Counted from the stretch's first letter, positions 1-7,898 are shown. The stretch is DNA of 64,000 nt from Paenibacillus cookii (GCF_018333375.1 NZ_BORW01000023.1:1-64000), one strand, 5' to 3'. Program-made: numbers and translations. Notes: generated by a model from the letters alone, not told the origin.

Positions 1-153
1 GAGGGGGAAAGACTACCCTCTTTTCAGAATCGTCGCGTAATCCACTGGGTATTTCCCTGTTTATTACAGTTGTTGCCTACTAATCCTGCTACAAACTGGC
101 CACCATTATGGGCTTTCGAAATTCAGGTTGATTTATCTTCCATTTGGCCCATC
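1..153. other. Intergenic, nothing recognised
   Basis: No coding frame with a ribosome site, RNA gene or clear repeat is visible before the terminator of the MFS gene. Confidence 0.4.
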
Positions 154-184
154 AAAAAAGCCATCCTGTTAACAGGACGGCTTT
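154..184 (-). terminator. Rho-independent terminator of MFS gene
   Basis: 14-bp arms (AAAGCCRTCCTGTT and complement, one G-T wobble) followed, reading the minus strand, by a run of six T. It lies about 40 bases after the MFS stop codon. Confidence 0.85.
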
Positions 185-226
185 AAACCGAAAAAAGTTA
201 CCCGATTGTAAAAATATTGAAAAATT

Positions 227-1492
227 TTAGCTTTGGTTTTGTTGATGGCTTTTCTTGCGGCGGGCCATGCGTCCGAAGACGCCCAAAACCGGGAGCAGCA
301 GCACGCCCGCGGTCAAAACCGAAGCCCGCACGGACAACCGGCTGCCGATCCATCCGACCACGGGGCCGCCCGCGGTTTGGCCGAGCGCGTCGGATTGGCT
401 GACCATGGACAGCACGGTAGCGCGCGTTTTGCTTTCCAGGTTCATGTTCAGCCATGTATCGTATACGGGCTCGCTAACCGAACGCGCCGCGCTAACGACG
501 AGCACCGATAGGAGCGCCCAAACGAAATTCGTTGCGGCTGCCAGAGACAGGATCGCCGCTACGCGGATCAGGGTGAACCAAAACATCGCGACCGATACCA
601 TGCGCCGGCTTGCCATGTCCATTTTTTTCTCGGCCAGGCGAACCCCGGCCAATCCGAGCAGCGTTGCCGCCGCGGACACGATGCCGAACCAGGCGGCCAG
701 CGACACAGGCAGATCCGGCAATCCGATGCCGGTGATCAGAAGGCTCTGCCACAACCGGTCGTATCCCTCCGAAGCCGCGCCGCCGAGCAGGGTTACCGCC
801 ACCATCGCCAGGAGCAGCGGCTGCCTGCGCACTACGCCGGCCCCTTCAAGCCAAGTGCCTAACATTCGTTTGAAATGGGACTCTTGGAGGGCATGCTGTT
901 TTCGCATGAATTTGGTTTCCTTCATCCAAAAGACGAGGGCGACCCCGAGCGCGGCATACAGGAAGCCCCCGGCCAAAAACGTCAAGTTCGGAGAGGCCGT
1001 GGACAGGCCTACGCTGCATGCGATGCCCATAAGCGAAGCGACCAGCGACATGCGCTGCGACTTCATCAATATGGTCCCCGCGCGCTCCTCGCCTGCTTCG
1101 TCCACCATCCAAGCGGTGTTGGCGCCGCTGACGAACGTCCAGCCGATCCCGAACAGCAATTGCGAGATGACCACCCAAGCAAAAACGGAAATGACCGAAA
1201 CAAGGCCATGAAGCCACAGAATGCTCCCTTCCACGGCAAAACCGGCGCCAAGAATGAACATGCCGATGATGACGGAGACCTTGCGGCTGTACGTGTCAGC
1301 CACCACCCCGGTAATGCCCTCGAAAATGAGCACGGTCAACTCCAGAATCGTCCCCATCAGCACCAATTCGAACGGGTTTAGCCCCAAAGACGCGACATGG
1401 TAAATCCCGCTGGTCGTAAACATGATGCTGTTGCCCAATGCCATCATAAAACTCATAAACACATAAATTTGTGACGCAGATTTAAAATTCAA
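227..1492 (-). CDS. MFS transporter (drug-efflux type)
   Basis: Major facilitator superfamily permease of about 421 residues with roughly 12 hydrophobic helices. The loop after helix 2 carries the family signature (GVVADTYSRK, the G-x-x-x-D-x-x-x-R-K pattern), and the C-terminus is a short basic tail. It most resembles tetracycline/macrolide-type exporters, but the substrate cannot be read from sequence. The longest frame begins at 1537. I prefer the TTG at 1492 because a GGGCGGAG ribosome site lies 6 bases upstream, whereas the ATG at 1537 has none. A short leader frame with a consensus ribosome site and two small hairpins precede it, suggesting attenuation. The gene is transcribed alone and ends at a strong terminator. 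The MFS call is firm; the efflux role is inferred. Confidence 0.88.
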   Translation of the reverse strand: MNFKSASQIYVFMSFMMALGNSIMFTTSGIYHVASLGLNPFELVLMGTILELTVLIFEGITGVVADTYSRKVSVIIGMFILGAGFAVEGSILWLHGLVSVISVFAWVVISQLLFGIGWTFVSGANTAWMVDEAGEERAGTILMKSQRMSLVASLMGIACSVGLSTASPNLTFLAGGFLYAALGVALVFWMKETKFMRKQHALQESHFKRMLGTWLEGAGVVRRQPLLLAMVAVTLLGGAASEGYDRLWQSLLITGIGLPDLPVSLAAWFGIVSAAATLLGLAGVRLAEKKMDMASRRMVSVAMFWFTLIRVAAILSLAAATNFVWALLSVLVVSAARSVSEPVYDTWLNMNLESKTRATVLSMVSQSDALGQTAGGPVVGWIGSRLSVRASVLTAGVLLLPVLGVFGRMARRKKSHQQNQS

Positions 1493-1500
1493 GACAGACT

Positions 1501-1519
1501 CCGCCCTTCCGGCAGGCGG
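1501..1519 (-). promoter_or_regulatory. Hairpin masking the MFS ribosome site
   Basis: On the minus strand CCGCC pairs with GGCGG across a 9-base loop. The 3' arm is part of the GGGCGGAG ribosome site of the TTG-start MFS gene, so the folded form would hide it. Confidence 0.45.
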
Positions 1520-1546
1520 TGCGTCACGTAAACACATATCGCGAAT

Positions 1547-1566
1547 ATCTTTGATTATTCAAAGAT
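1547..1566 (-). repeat. 8-bp inverted repeat over leader stop codon
   Basis: ATCTTTGA-ATAA-TCAAAGAT is perfect and contains the stop codon of the short leader frame. No T-tract follows, so it is not a terminator. A ribosome finishing or stalling on the leader would open it. Confidence 0.5.
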
Positions 1567-1665
1567 CGAAAACACCTCTGCTATGACGTGCGCATCACGC
1601 TGCCTGTAGTTTTTTTCGAAAACCGCTTCCGTTTGCGCGTTGCTTCCATATCGTTTTTGAGACAC
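1555..1665 (-). CDS. Putative 36-residue leader peptide
   Basis: Short frame upstream of the MFS gene: GTG start preceded by AGGAGG at 8-base spacing, first residues MSQKRYGSNA, last EVFSIFE, TAA stop. I recognise no family. Its stop codon lies in a hairpin and the next hairpin covers the MFS ribosome site. This is the arrangement of translational-attenuation leaders in front of ribosome-drug resistance genes. It could instead be the 5' remnant of a lost gene. Confidence 0.45.
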   Translation of the reverse strand: MSQKRYGSNAQTEAVFEKNYRQRDAHVIAEVFSIFE

Positions 1666-1795
1666 TTCAATAACCTCCTGTCGGGATTCCAGGAACCCCT
1701 CTGATATTAGGACTCTGCCATCAAAAGCAAAATGATTTGCTTTTTTGGCAAACCGCCCCCAAATTAATTTGATTATACGCGGTGTTCAGCCTCCG

Positions 1796-3034
1796 TCACA
1801 ACCATCTTTCCGTCCCTTTCACCGTCAGATCCGATCTTACCATTCTTTCATGTTCCATCATCCCGGACAGCACCTGCGTATCCTTGAGCAGGTTGCCCGT
1901 CAATATGCACAGCGCCGTCTCCTCCTTGTCGATGACCTTCTCCGCCATAAGCTTGCGGAGGCCCGCCAAGGAAGCGGCCGACGCCGGTTCGCAGCCGATC
2001 CCGCTCCGGTCGATGATTTGCTTCGACGCCAAAATCTCCTCGTCCGTCACGCTGCAGGTAACGCCCCGGCAAAATTCCAATACGCGGCGCGCAGCCTTCC
2101 AGCTTGGCGGGTTCCCGATATTCAGCGCGGAAGCGACCGTCTGCGGCTGAGGTTCGGGGCGCAGCTCCTCGGCCCCCGCCGCCATCATCTTATGAAAGGG
2201 GCTCGCCCCTTCGGCCTGAACCAGCGCGATCCTTGGGCGCTTCGGGATCATCCCGAGCGTCCACAAGTCCTCGATCCCTTTGCCGATCGCGGTGACGTTG
2301 CTGAGCGCGCCGCCGGGCACGACGATCCAGTCCGGCAGCTCCCAATTCAAATATTGGGCCGCTTCATAGATGATGCTTTTCTGGCCTGCGATCCGGAACG
2401 GATTGATCGAATTGCAGACATACAGCCCCAAATCCTTGGCATGCCGCTCCAAAAAAGCAATGCCGTCATCATACGTGCCGTCAAAACGGATCACCCTCGC
2501 CCCATACGCCAACGTTTGCAGCACCTTATTTTGGGAAATGCCGCTTTCCGGCACGAATACGTACGAAGAGCTTTCCCCCATGGCGGCATACATGGCCAGC
2601 GACGCCGACGTGTTGCCGGTCGACGAGCAGGCAAATCGCGTATATCCGAGATGCCGGCCATGGGAAACCGCGACGGTCATTCCGTTGTCTTTAAAAGAAC
2701 CACTGGGGTTCTCGCTTTGGGCTTTGAAGTACAGCCCGCGAATCCCCAGGCTTTTTCGGATCGTTTCCGGCGCGTACAGGCCGGTATTCCCCTCGTATTT
2801 CGTCACGATCCGGTCCTCGGGGAGTTCCGGAAAAATCAGCTCCTTATACCGCCATACGCCGCTTGCGTATACCGACATCCGTTCCCCTAACCGTTCCCGG
2901 AAAATCCCCTTCAGCTTCTCCCCGTCCAGCCCGGTCACGTCCTGCTTGACCTCCAGCCTGCCGCCGCATGGGCATTTGATGATGAATTGCTGCCAATTCC
3001 GCGTTTGGCCGCAGTGAACGCATTCCAGTTTCAT
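1796..3034 (-). CDS. thrC: Threonine synthase with N-terminal zinc ribbon
   Basis: Pyridoxal-phosphate enzyme of the fold-type II family, expected to convert O-phosphohomoserine to threonine. The N-terminus carries two Cys pairs (CVHC and CPC) typical of the long zinc-ribbon threonine synthases. The PLP lysine sits in GSFKDNGM near residue 115, and a glycine-rich phosphate loop (SSTGNTSAS) follows. Length, about 412 residues, fits the family. The frame is open to a TTG at 3073. I chose ATG 3034 (MKLECVHCG), which family members resemble, although the GGAGAGG site is 12 bases away; ATG 3046 is the alternative. No hom or thrB lies beside it, so it stands outside the usual threonine operon. It is divergent from a LysR regulator that probably controls it. 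Related PLP enzymes, such as cysteate synthase-like proteins, cannot be excluded. Confidence 0.82.
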   Translation of the reverse strand: MKLECVHCGQTRNWQQFIIKCPCGGRLEVKQDVTGLDGEKLKGIFRERLGERMSVYASGVWRYKELIFPELPEDRIVTKYEGNTGLYAPETIRKSLGIRGLYFKAQSENPSGSFKDNGMTVAVSHGRHLGYTRFACSSTGNTSASLAMYAAMGESSSYVFVPESGISQNKVLQTLAYGARVIRFDGTYDDGIAFLERHAKDLGLYVCNSINPFRIAGQKSIIYEAAQYLNWELPDWIVVPGGALSNVTAIGKGIEDLWTLGMIPKRPRIALVQAEGASPFHKMMAAGAEELRPEPQPQTVASALNIGNPPSWKAARRVLEFCRGVTCSVTDEEILASKQIIDRSGIGCEPASAASLAGLRKLMAEKVIDKEETALCILTGNLLKDTQVLSGMMEHERMVRSDLTVKGTERWL

Positions 3035-3151
3035 TTGCCGGTTCATCCTCTCCGTTTTGGGCTTTGGCTCCAAGATACCCTTGCCCCAAGCCCTTCTCAG
3101 GATTAGAATAAGCAGAAACGTCCCATAAATCTAATATATTATATTTACGTT

Positions 3152-3172
3152 TTCATAATATTTTGTTATGAA
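3152..3172. promoter_or_regulatory. LysR-type operator between thrC and lysR-family gene
   Basis: Perfect inverted repeat TTCATAA-N7-TTATGAA in the AT-rich divergent intergenic region. It contains a T-N11-A core of the kind LysR proteins bind. It lies about 38 bases before the regulator's start. Confidence 0.6.
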
Positions 3173-3209
3173 TTGACCACCCAAACTGCAGGAAAGGACG
3201 GGAACCCCG

Positions 3210-4097
3210 ATGAACTTACATGCCCTGAGGTTTTTTAGCAAAGTGGCCGAAACCGGCAGCGTGACGCTTGCTTCCGAGTTGCTTCGAGTCAGCCAACCGG
3301 CGGTAACGGCACAAATCAAAAGGCTTGAGCAGGAGCTTGGCATGCGGCTGTGGATTCCCCAGGGCCGCGGCGTGGCCTTGACCGATGCCGGGCGAATGCT
3401 GGCTTCCGAAGCGCAAAGGCTGTTTGACCTGGAACGGTCGATCGAGGAACGTCTCGAAGGAATAAAAGAAGGCAAAGAAGGCAAATTGCATCTTTCGGCG
3501 ACGTATTTGCCGGCCAACTTTTTGCTGCCAAGGCTCGTTGCAGAATTTAAAAAACGGCACCCCGCCGTGGAGCTGGAATGGACGACGACCAACTCCGCCC
3601 GGGCGCTCGAGCTCCTGCTCCATTACAAAGCGGACATCGCCGTCGTCGGCGGCATTCGCGGGGAACATCCGCAGCTCTACAAAACGGCGCTTCTCGAGGA
3701 CGACATGTGTTTTGTCGTCCACCCGGAACATCCTCTGGCCGGCAAGGATGTCCCGCTCGCCGAGATGCTCCGGGAGCCTTTCATTTACCGCGAAGAGGGA
3801 AGCTTCTCCCGGGAGCAGCTTCTGGCGCTGTGCAGCGTCCGCGGCCTGCCAGCCCCGGCGGTCGGGCTGCGGATGAACGGGCTGCATGAGACCCTGCGCG
3901 TCGTGATGGAAGGCTACGGCACGGCCCTTCTCTCTTCCCTCGAAATCGAATCGTTTATAACGGAGGGACGCTTGGCCAAGGTCCAGGTGCAGGATGCCAA
4001 GCTGGGCAACCCGATCTCCGCATATACCCGCAAGGAGCCTCTTCCCCCCGTTGCCCGGCTTTTTTTCGAGGCGCTGGCCCGGAGCTTCAATGGGTAA
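3210..4097 (+). CDS. LysR family transcriptional regulator
   Basis: Protein of 295 residues. Residues 1-60 form the winged helix-turn-helix (SVTLASELLRVSQPAVTAQI), then comes a linker helix, and from about residue 88 a periplasmic-binding-protein-like effector domain. An AGGAAAGGACGGG stretch precedes the ATG. It is divergent from the threonine synthase-like gene with a symmetric T-N11-A site between them, the usual layout for a LysR protein controlling its neighbour and itself. The effector is unknown. The 3' end faces the MerR gene with only four bases between stop codons and no terminator, so the two transcripts probably overlap. Confidence 0.9.
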   Translation: MNLHALRFFSKVAETGSVTLASELLRVSQPAVTAQIKRLEQELGMRLWIPQGRGVALTDAGRMLASEAQRLFDLERSIEERLEGIKEGKEGKLHLSATYLPANFLLPRLVAEFKKRHPAVELEWTTTNSARALELLLHYKADIAVVGGIRGEHPQLYKTALLEDDMCFVVHPEHPLAGKDVPLAEMLREPFIYREEGSFSREQLLALCSVRGLPAPAVGLRMNGLHETLRVVMEGYGTALLSSLEIESFITEGRLAKVQVQDAKLGNPISAYTRKEPLPPVARLFFEALARSFNG

Positions 4098-4101
4098 TCC
4101 G

Positions 4102-4470
4102 TCACGGGAATAGCCGCTTCGCTTTTTTCACCTCCCGCAAAGTTTCCTCTAGCTTCTGGCGGCTCTCCCTTAATCTTGCCTCCTTTTCCTGAAGGAGGGT
4201 AAGCTGCCTTTCCAGCACCTTCTCTGCGAAAAGGATCAATTCTTCGCTGCCGCAGCCACCATGACGTTTCCATTCAAACACAGCCTGAATGTCACTCAAG
4301 GCCAGACCATAGCTTTTTAATTCTTGAATGACACTAAAGTCTTCTAAGTGCCTCTCCGTATACTCTCTCCTCCCATCAGGTCTTAACGACTCGATCAGCT
4401 TCAAGTCCTCGTAATGCCTAACCGTATCTTTGGTCGTTCCCGCTTGAACCACGAATTCACCAATCCGCAT
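4102..4470 (-). CDS. MerR family transcriptional regulator
   Basis: Protein of 122 residues. The N-terminal MerR winged helix begins MRIGEFVVQAG (TKDTVRHYE recognition region), and a long C-terminal coiled coil (roughly residues 80-118, rich in Leu/Glu/Arg) serves dimerisation. Cysteine is nearly absent, so a metal sensor is unlikely; it resembles the YyaN/AdhR-like small-molecule branch. I prefer ATG 4470 to the longer frame at 4491 because GGGAGGGGA sits just upstream. Promoter elements TTGACC and TATGAT (16-bp spacing) lie in front, with the -35 overlapping the dyad at 4512-4527, so autoregulation is likely. The divergent small membrane protein is the probable target. Confidence 0.87.
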   Translation of the reverse strand: MRIGEFVVQAGTTKDTVRHYEDLKLIESLRPDGRREYTERHLEDFSVIQELKSYGLALSDIQAVFEWKRHGGCGSEELILFAEKVLERQLTLLQEKEARLRESRQKLEETLREVKKAKRLFP

Positions 4471-4506
4471 GATTCTTCCCCTCCCTGCCATGAATCATAA
4501 TTCAGT

Positions 4507-4537
4507 TTGACACGGGGTCAACCCCGTATTGTTTACT
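4507..4537 (+). promoter_or_regulatory. MerR-type promoter with 19-bp spacer and dyad operator
   Basis: TTGACA (4507-4512) and TTTACT (4532-4537) are 19 bp apart. The spacer holds the perfect dyad ACGGGGT-CA-ACCCCGT (4512-4527). An over-long spacer with a central dyad is the hallmark of promoters that MerR proteins activate by twisting the DNA. It points towards the membrane protein gene at 4590. Confidence 0.7.
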
Positions 4538-4589
4538 TCTTTTGGCGATAACTGCTTCAAATATGTAAAACGAAGGAGGTTTTCTCTAC

Positions 4590-4928
4590 ATGGTTCTCAG
4601 CGTTATTCTGTTTGTTTACAGTCTGGTAAGCTTGGCTGCCTCTATTGTTCTTCTCTACCGGAGGCCGGTTTCCTGCAGCGGTTTTGGCAGTGCCGCAGCC
4701 TGGTGTTCTGCGCTCTTCTTCCTGCTATGCCATCTGATTCTGGCGATCCTGGCTCTTTATCACGCTCTATACCCGCTTGCCTATCGATGGTTTATCGGAT
4801 GTCTGATTATGATTTTGCTGTCACGCTGGATGAACGGGCGTATTCTTTTCGGCCGCACTCATTGGCGGCATTACGCCATTACGACGCTTCTCTTTTCTGC
4901 AGCCATGATACTTGACCGGATATTTTAA
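4590..4928 (+). CDS. Small membrane protein, MerR-linked
   Basis: Protein of 112 residues with about four hydrophobic segments (near residues 2-22, 34-62, 66-82 and 95-111), separated by short Arg-rich loops. No family recognised. AAGGAGG lies 10 bases before the ATG. It is divergent from the MerR gene and follows a promoter with a MerR-style 19-bp spacer, so its expression is probably induced through that regulator. The function may be export or membrane stress; the sequence alone does not say. Confidence 0.75.
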   Translation: MVLSVILFVYSLVSLAASIVLLYRRPVSCSGFGSAAAWCSALFFLLCHLILAILALYHALYPLAYRWFIGCLIMILLSRWMNGRILFGRTHWRHYAITTLLFSAAMILDRIF

Positions 4929-5059
4929 ATCTTTCGCGGCTTGAAAAGCGTCGTACAAATCAGAACAACGCTCGCCAAATTCCATCAAAATGGTCGTTTT
5001 TTCGCGGTTTGGCCCAGGAAGGAATACTTCAGTTCAAACACGAATGCATACATCATAAC

Positions 5060-5402
5060 TTGGCCGGATTTGAGCGAACTGGCGGCTGGAACCCAATGCT
5101 TTGATCGAGGGCTTTCGCATGGAATTTCGGATCATTGAAAAAAGACGCTTTTACCGTAACGGGAAAAATTCGCGAAGTTGCTACGCAGGATGAAAGCAAT
5201 TTGAGGGAGATCCCGGCATTTTGGCAGGAGTGCGCCCAAGACGAAAACGGCCATGAAGCTGGGCGCGTTGAAAGAGGGCGGGGAAATGTTCGGCATCTGC
5301 ATGGATTTTGCTGAGGAAGGCCGGTTCAATGATATGATCGGGGTTGAGGCCGCTGCGTGTGCAGACGAAAATGCGGGACTCGTCTCGCGTTATGATCCCT
5401 AA
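5060..5402 (+). pseudogene. GyrI-like effector-binding domain remnant
   Basis: Pieces of one effector-binding (GyrI/AraC C-terminal) domain are spread over three frames. The first runs through IEGFRMEFRIIEK, the second begins KDAFTVTGKIREV and continues through REIPAFWQEC, and the third holds MFGICMDFAEEGRF and MIGVEAAA to a TAA at 5402. These blocks appear in the order typical of the family (V-x-G-K, PAFW, GIC-D-F, IGVE). At least three frameshifts and loss of the C-terminal strand show that the gene is dead. A DNA-binding part that may once have preceded it is not recognisable. No ribosome site or promoter survives. Confidence 0.65.
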
Positions 5403-5598
5403 AGGGGTAAGCAAGCTCATTACTGTAAATCATCAATATTTTGTGAAATTCGAAATCACAGATAAGGTTAAAAAGAAGGAACTCTCATTGAAATTGATCC
5501 TACTACAAAAAAATGAACCGGGATTTGCCTAAGATTTTCTTGGCCGGTAACCGAAAGGCATGATCAGCTTCGCCTGCAAATTCCGCATGATTCAAAAC

Positions 5599-5627
5599 AG
5601 CCTCGGAATTGTCCGAGGCTTGTTTTT
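5599..5627 (+). terminator. Terminator after the decayed gene
   Basis: GCCTCGGA-ATTG-TCCGAGGC stem followed by TTGTTTTTA on the plus strand. It would have served the GyrI-like remnant. Confidence 0.7.
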
Positions 5628-5682
5628 ATCGTGAGAGGTCTGCTGCCCCTCTAACATATCTAAAATACTGCGTTACATAAGC

Positions 5683-5883
5683 TTATTTCAACGGCGCGGT
5701 GCCTTCCCCTACCTGCAGAGCATGTTGCAGCTCCATCAGTGCATCACGAAAAGAGGGAGAGGACGGGATCTCCGGGACACGAACCCGTGCAGGAGACTCC
5801 GAACGCGCGACCGCCAGCGACATCTCATCGAAGAACTGCCTCAGACTTTGCAGCGTTTCCGGCGACTCTTTGCGTTCAGAGCC
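5683..5883 (-). pseudogene. Orphan coding remnant, N-terminus missing
   Basis: A 66-codon open frame with protein-like composition (contains RQFFDEMSLAVARSES and FRDALMELQHALQ) ends at a TAA. It is closed upstream by an in-frame stop at once, with no start codon or ribosome site in front. I do not recognise the family. It reads like the 3' end of a lost gene, although a start at the internal ATG of MSLAVARSES is possible. Confidence 0.35.
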
Positions 5884-5971
5884 TTATGTATACAAACTAT
5901 TTTCGTGATAACTAAAGTTCCGGGATGAAAGCGCTAATCGAAGCGCCAAAAGCAAAATATAATCCCCACAA

Positions 5972-5995
5972 AAAAGAACAGCTTCAAAAGCTGCC
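5972..5995 (-). terminator. Terminator of the nanE-ROK operon
   Basis: CAGCTT-loop-AAGCTG stem; the minus-strand 3' side continues TTCTTTTTTG. It lies about 60 bases after the kinase stop. Confidence 0.65.
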
Positions 5996-6050
5996 CTTTT
6001 GGTCTTACGCGTAAGATACCCAATAACGCCGTTTCATATAAGATTAACCG

Positions 6051-6950
6051 TCATTCTGCCTGCAGTTGGTCCAAAATCAACCCGGCCGCGCCGACGGCAC
6101 CCGCCTCATTGCCCAGCTGTGCAGGGCGCACATCCGCGTCCAGCTTCAGGTCCGCCATCGCTTCCAACAGCAAAGGCCACCAGAGCTGCTTGGAGTCGAT
6201 CAGCCCCCCGCCTAGAATGACTGCCTGCGGATTCAAGCCTAAGTGAAGATGGTTGACCGCAATGGCCAAATGTTCCGCAAAATGCCTCATGACGTCGATC
6301 ACCTGGGGGTCGCCTTTAACGTAGTCATCCAGCACTTCCATCCCAGACGCGTAGGATTTGCCCGCGGCTTCGCTCGCCAGCCGCATCAGGGCGGTTCCGG
6401 ACAGATACTGCTCCATGCACCCTTGCACGCCGCAATTGCAGGGACGTCCTCCCGGCATCAGAATAGTGTGCCCAAACTCGCCTCCGTTCCAGCGCGCCCC
6501 CCGATACAGCCGGCCGCCGACCATGTTGGCTCCTCCGACGCCTGTTCCGAGCGTCAGCATGGACACGTCGTCCAAATCTTTTCCCGCTCCGAGCCAGACC
6601 TCGCCGGCAAGCGCCGCATTGACGTCATTGTCCACGAATACCGGCAAGCTGCGGGCATCCTCCAAATAAGCCTTGAGGTTCGTCCCCTGCCAGCCCGGCA
6701 AATTATCGGTGGCATAGACGACTTCGCCCGTCCGGACGTTCACCCGGCCTGCCGTGCCGATTCCGATCCCTTGAATGTCGGCATGTTGAGCGAGCAGCCG
6801 ATCCAGAAGCGACAACAGGTTTGCCAAAATCCGATCCTTGCCCTCCCTGGCATCGGTTTCGATTTTCCCCTGATCGAAAAGCCGCCCCGTACGATCCACG
6901 ACCATGCCTTTGATGGAAGTTCCGCCGATATCGATGCCGATGACCTTCAT
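6051..6950 (-). CDS. ROK family sugar kinase, probable ManNAc kinase
   Basis: Protein of 299 residues expected to phosphorylate a hexose or N-acetylhexosamine with ATP. It carries the N-terminal phosphate-1 loop (GIDIGGTSIKG), the second ATP motif LTLGTGVGGA and the ROK zinc site (GHTILMPGGRPCNCGVQGC, with the following Glu). The start was moved to ATG 6950, which has GGGGAAGG in front; the frame is open to 7025 without a ribosome site. It is the second gene of an operon, 31 bases after an N-acetylmannosamine-6-phosphate epimerase, which makes N-acetylmannosamine the likely substrate. Glucokinase is the main alternative, since ROK substrate range is hard to read from sequence. Confidence 0.88.
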   Translation of the reverse strand: MKVIGIDIGGTSIKGMVVDRTGRLFDQGKIETDAREGKDRILANLLSLLDRLLAQHADIQGIGIGTAGRVNVRTGEVVYATDNLPGWQGTNLKAYLEDARSLPVFVDNDVNAALAGEVWLGAGKDLDDVSMLTLGTGVGGANMVGGRLYRGARWNGGEFGHTILMPGGRPCNCGVQGCMEQYLSGTALMRLASEAAGKSYASGMEVLDDYVKGDPQVIDVMRHFAEHLAIAVNHLHLGLNPQAVILGGGLIDSKQLWWPLLLEAMADLKLDADVRPAQLGNEAGAVGAAGLILDQLQAE

Positions 6951-6981
6951 CCTTCCCCATCCTTTCGCGTTTGATGGCACG

Positions 6982-7683
6982 CTAATGCACTTGTCCTTTA
7001 CGCACGTCGCGAATCGCGTGTGCAAACCTCTCCGTGATCAGCTTCGGCCTCGTGATCGCCGACCCGACGACGACTGCGTGGGCCCCGAGTTCCAGGCTGT
7101 ACGCCGCCTGCTCCGGAGTATGGATCCTGCCCTCCGCGATCACCGGAATGCGGATTTGCCGCACGGCCTCCTGCAGCAGCTTGAAATCCGGGTCCTTTTG
7201 CCGCGGCGAATAAGGCGTGTATCCGGAGAGCGTCGTTGAAACGCAGCTCACGCCGATCGATTCGGCATAAAGCGCTTCCTCCAGCGTCGAAATATCGGCC
7301 ATGACTTTTTGTCCATGGCTCTTCATGAAAGTTACCAGTTCCTCCAGCGTTTCCCCGCCCGGCCTCGATCGGCCCGTCGCGTCCAGGGCGATGACGTCCA
7401 CGCCGACGTCCATCAGTTCGCGCACCTCGCGCAAGGTGGGCGTAATATAAATCTCGCTGTCTTCATAATCCCGTTTAATGATGCCGATGACCGGAAGTTT
7501 CGTTGCCTTCTTGATGGCGGCGATATCCTGAACGCTGTTGGCGCGGATGCATACCGCCCCGCCCTGGTCGGCGGCCAACGCCATTTTGGCCATCATGTCG
7601 CTCCCGTGAAGCGGCTCATCCTCCAATGCCTGGCAGGAAACGATCAGTCCGCCCCGAATGTTCTCGAAAAAATGATCGCTCAT
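6982..7683 (-). CDS. nanE: N-acetylmannosamine-6-phosphate 2-epimerase
   Basis: TIM-barrel enzyme of 233 residues interconverting ManNAc-6-P and GlcNAc-6-P, a step of sialic acid and ManNAc catabolism. Family motifs seen: GGLIVSCQALEDEPL at the N-terminus, GGAVCIRAN, IGIIKRDY (catalytic Lys region), ALDATGRSRP and IAEGRIHTPEQA near the C-terminal phosphate site. Start ATG 7683 follows AGGAG at 8 bases; the frame is open to 7749. Promoter elements TGGAGA and TATAAT (17-bp spacing) precede it, with a long dyad over the -35. No sialic acid lyase or transporter lies nearby. Confidence 0.93.
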   Translation of the reverse strand: MSDHFFENIRGGLIVSCQALEDEPLHGSDMMAKMALAADQGGAVCIRANSVQDIAAIKKATKLPVIGIIKRDYEDSEIYITPTLREVRELMDVGVDVIALDATGRSRPGGETLEELVTFMKSHGQKVMADISTLEEALYAESIGVSCVSTTLSGYTPYSPRQKDPDFKLLQEAVRQIRIPVIAEGRIHTPEQAAYSLELGAHAVVVGSAITRPKLITERFAHAIRDVRKGQVH

Positions 7684-7747
7684 GGCTTCATCTCCTAACG
7701 CTCTACTCGCAAGTAAAGCGGAACTTTTTTCCACCTTGTTCGCATTC

Positions 7748-7776
7748 ATTATAGCAGCGATTAGAGATTTTCTCCA
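7748..7776 (-). promoter_or_regulatory. nanE promoter
   Basis: -35 TGGAGA at 7771-7776 and -10 TATAAT at 7748-7753, 17 bp apart, reading the minus strand. Confidence 0.6.
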
Positions 7777-7798
7777 ATAATAATTTTATTATGGGAGA
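7771..7798. promoter_or_regulatory. Dyad operator upstream of nanE
   Basis: 28-bp imperfect palindrome, 12 of 14 positions paired, outer part TCTCC/GGAGA and AT-rich centre. It overlaps the -35 of the nanE promoter, a position suited to repression. No regulator gene is adjacent. Confidence 0.55.
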
Positions 7799-7835
7799 TT
7801 TTTTTCTATTAGCGACAAGCGCTGCCTTGGGCAAA

Positions 7836-7876
7836 AGAAAAAGCCCCGCCTCCCGGCAAAAGGGGGCATGGGCTTC
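7836..7876 (-). terminator. Terminator of small acidic protein gene
   Basis: Minus-strand stem with outer arms AAGCCC/GGGGCTT and inner GC pairs, followed by TTTCTTTTG. Confidence 0.6.
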
Positions 7877-7898
7877 ATTTTCCGAAAAAACGCCGCGA

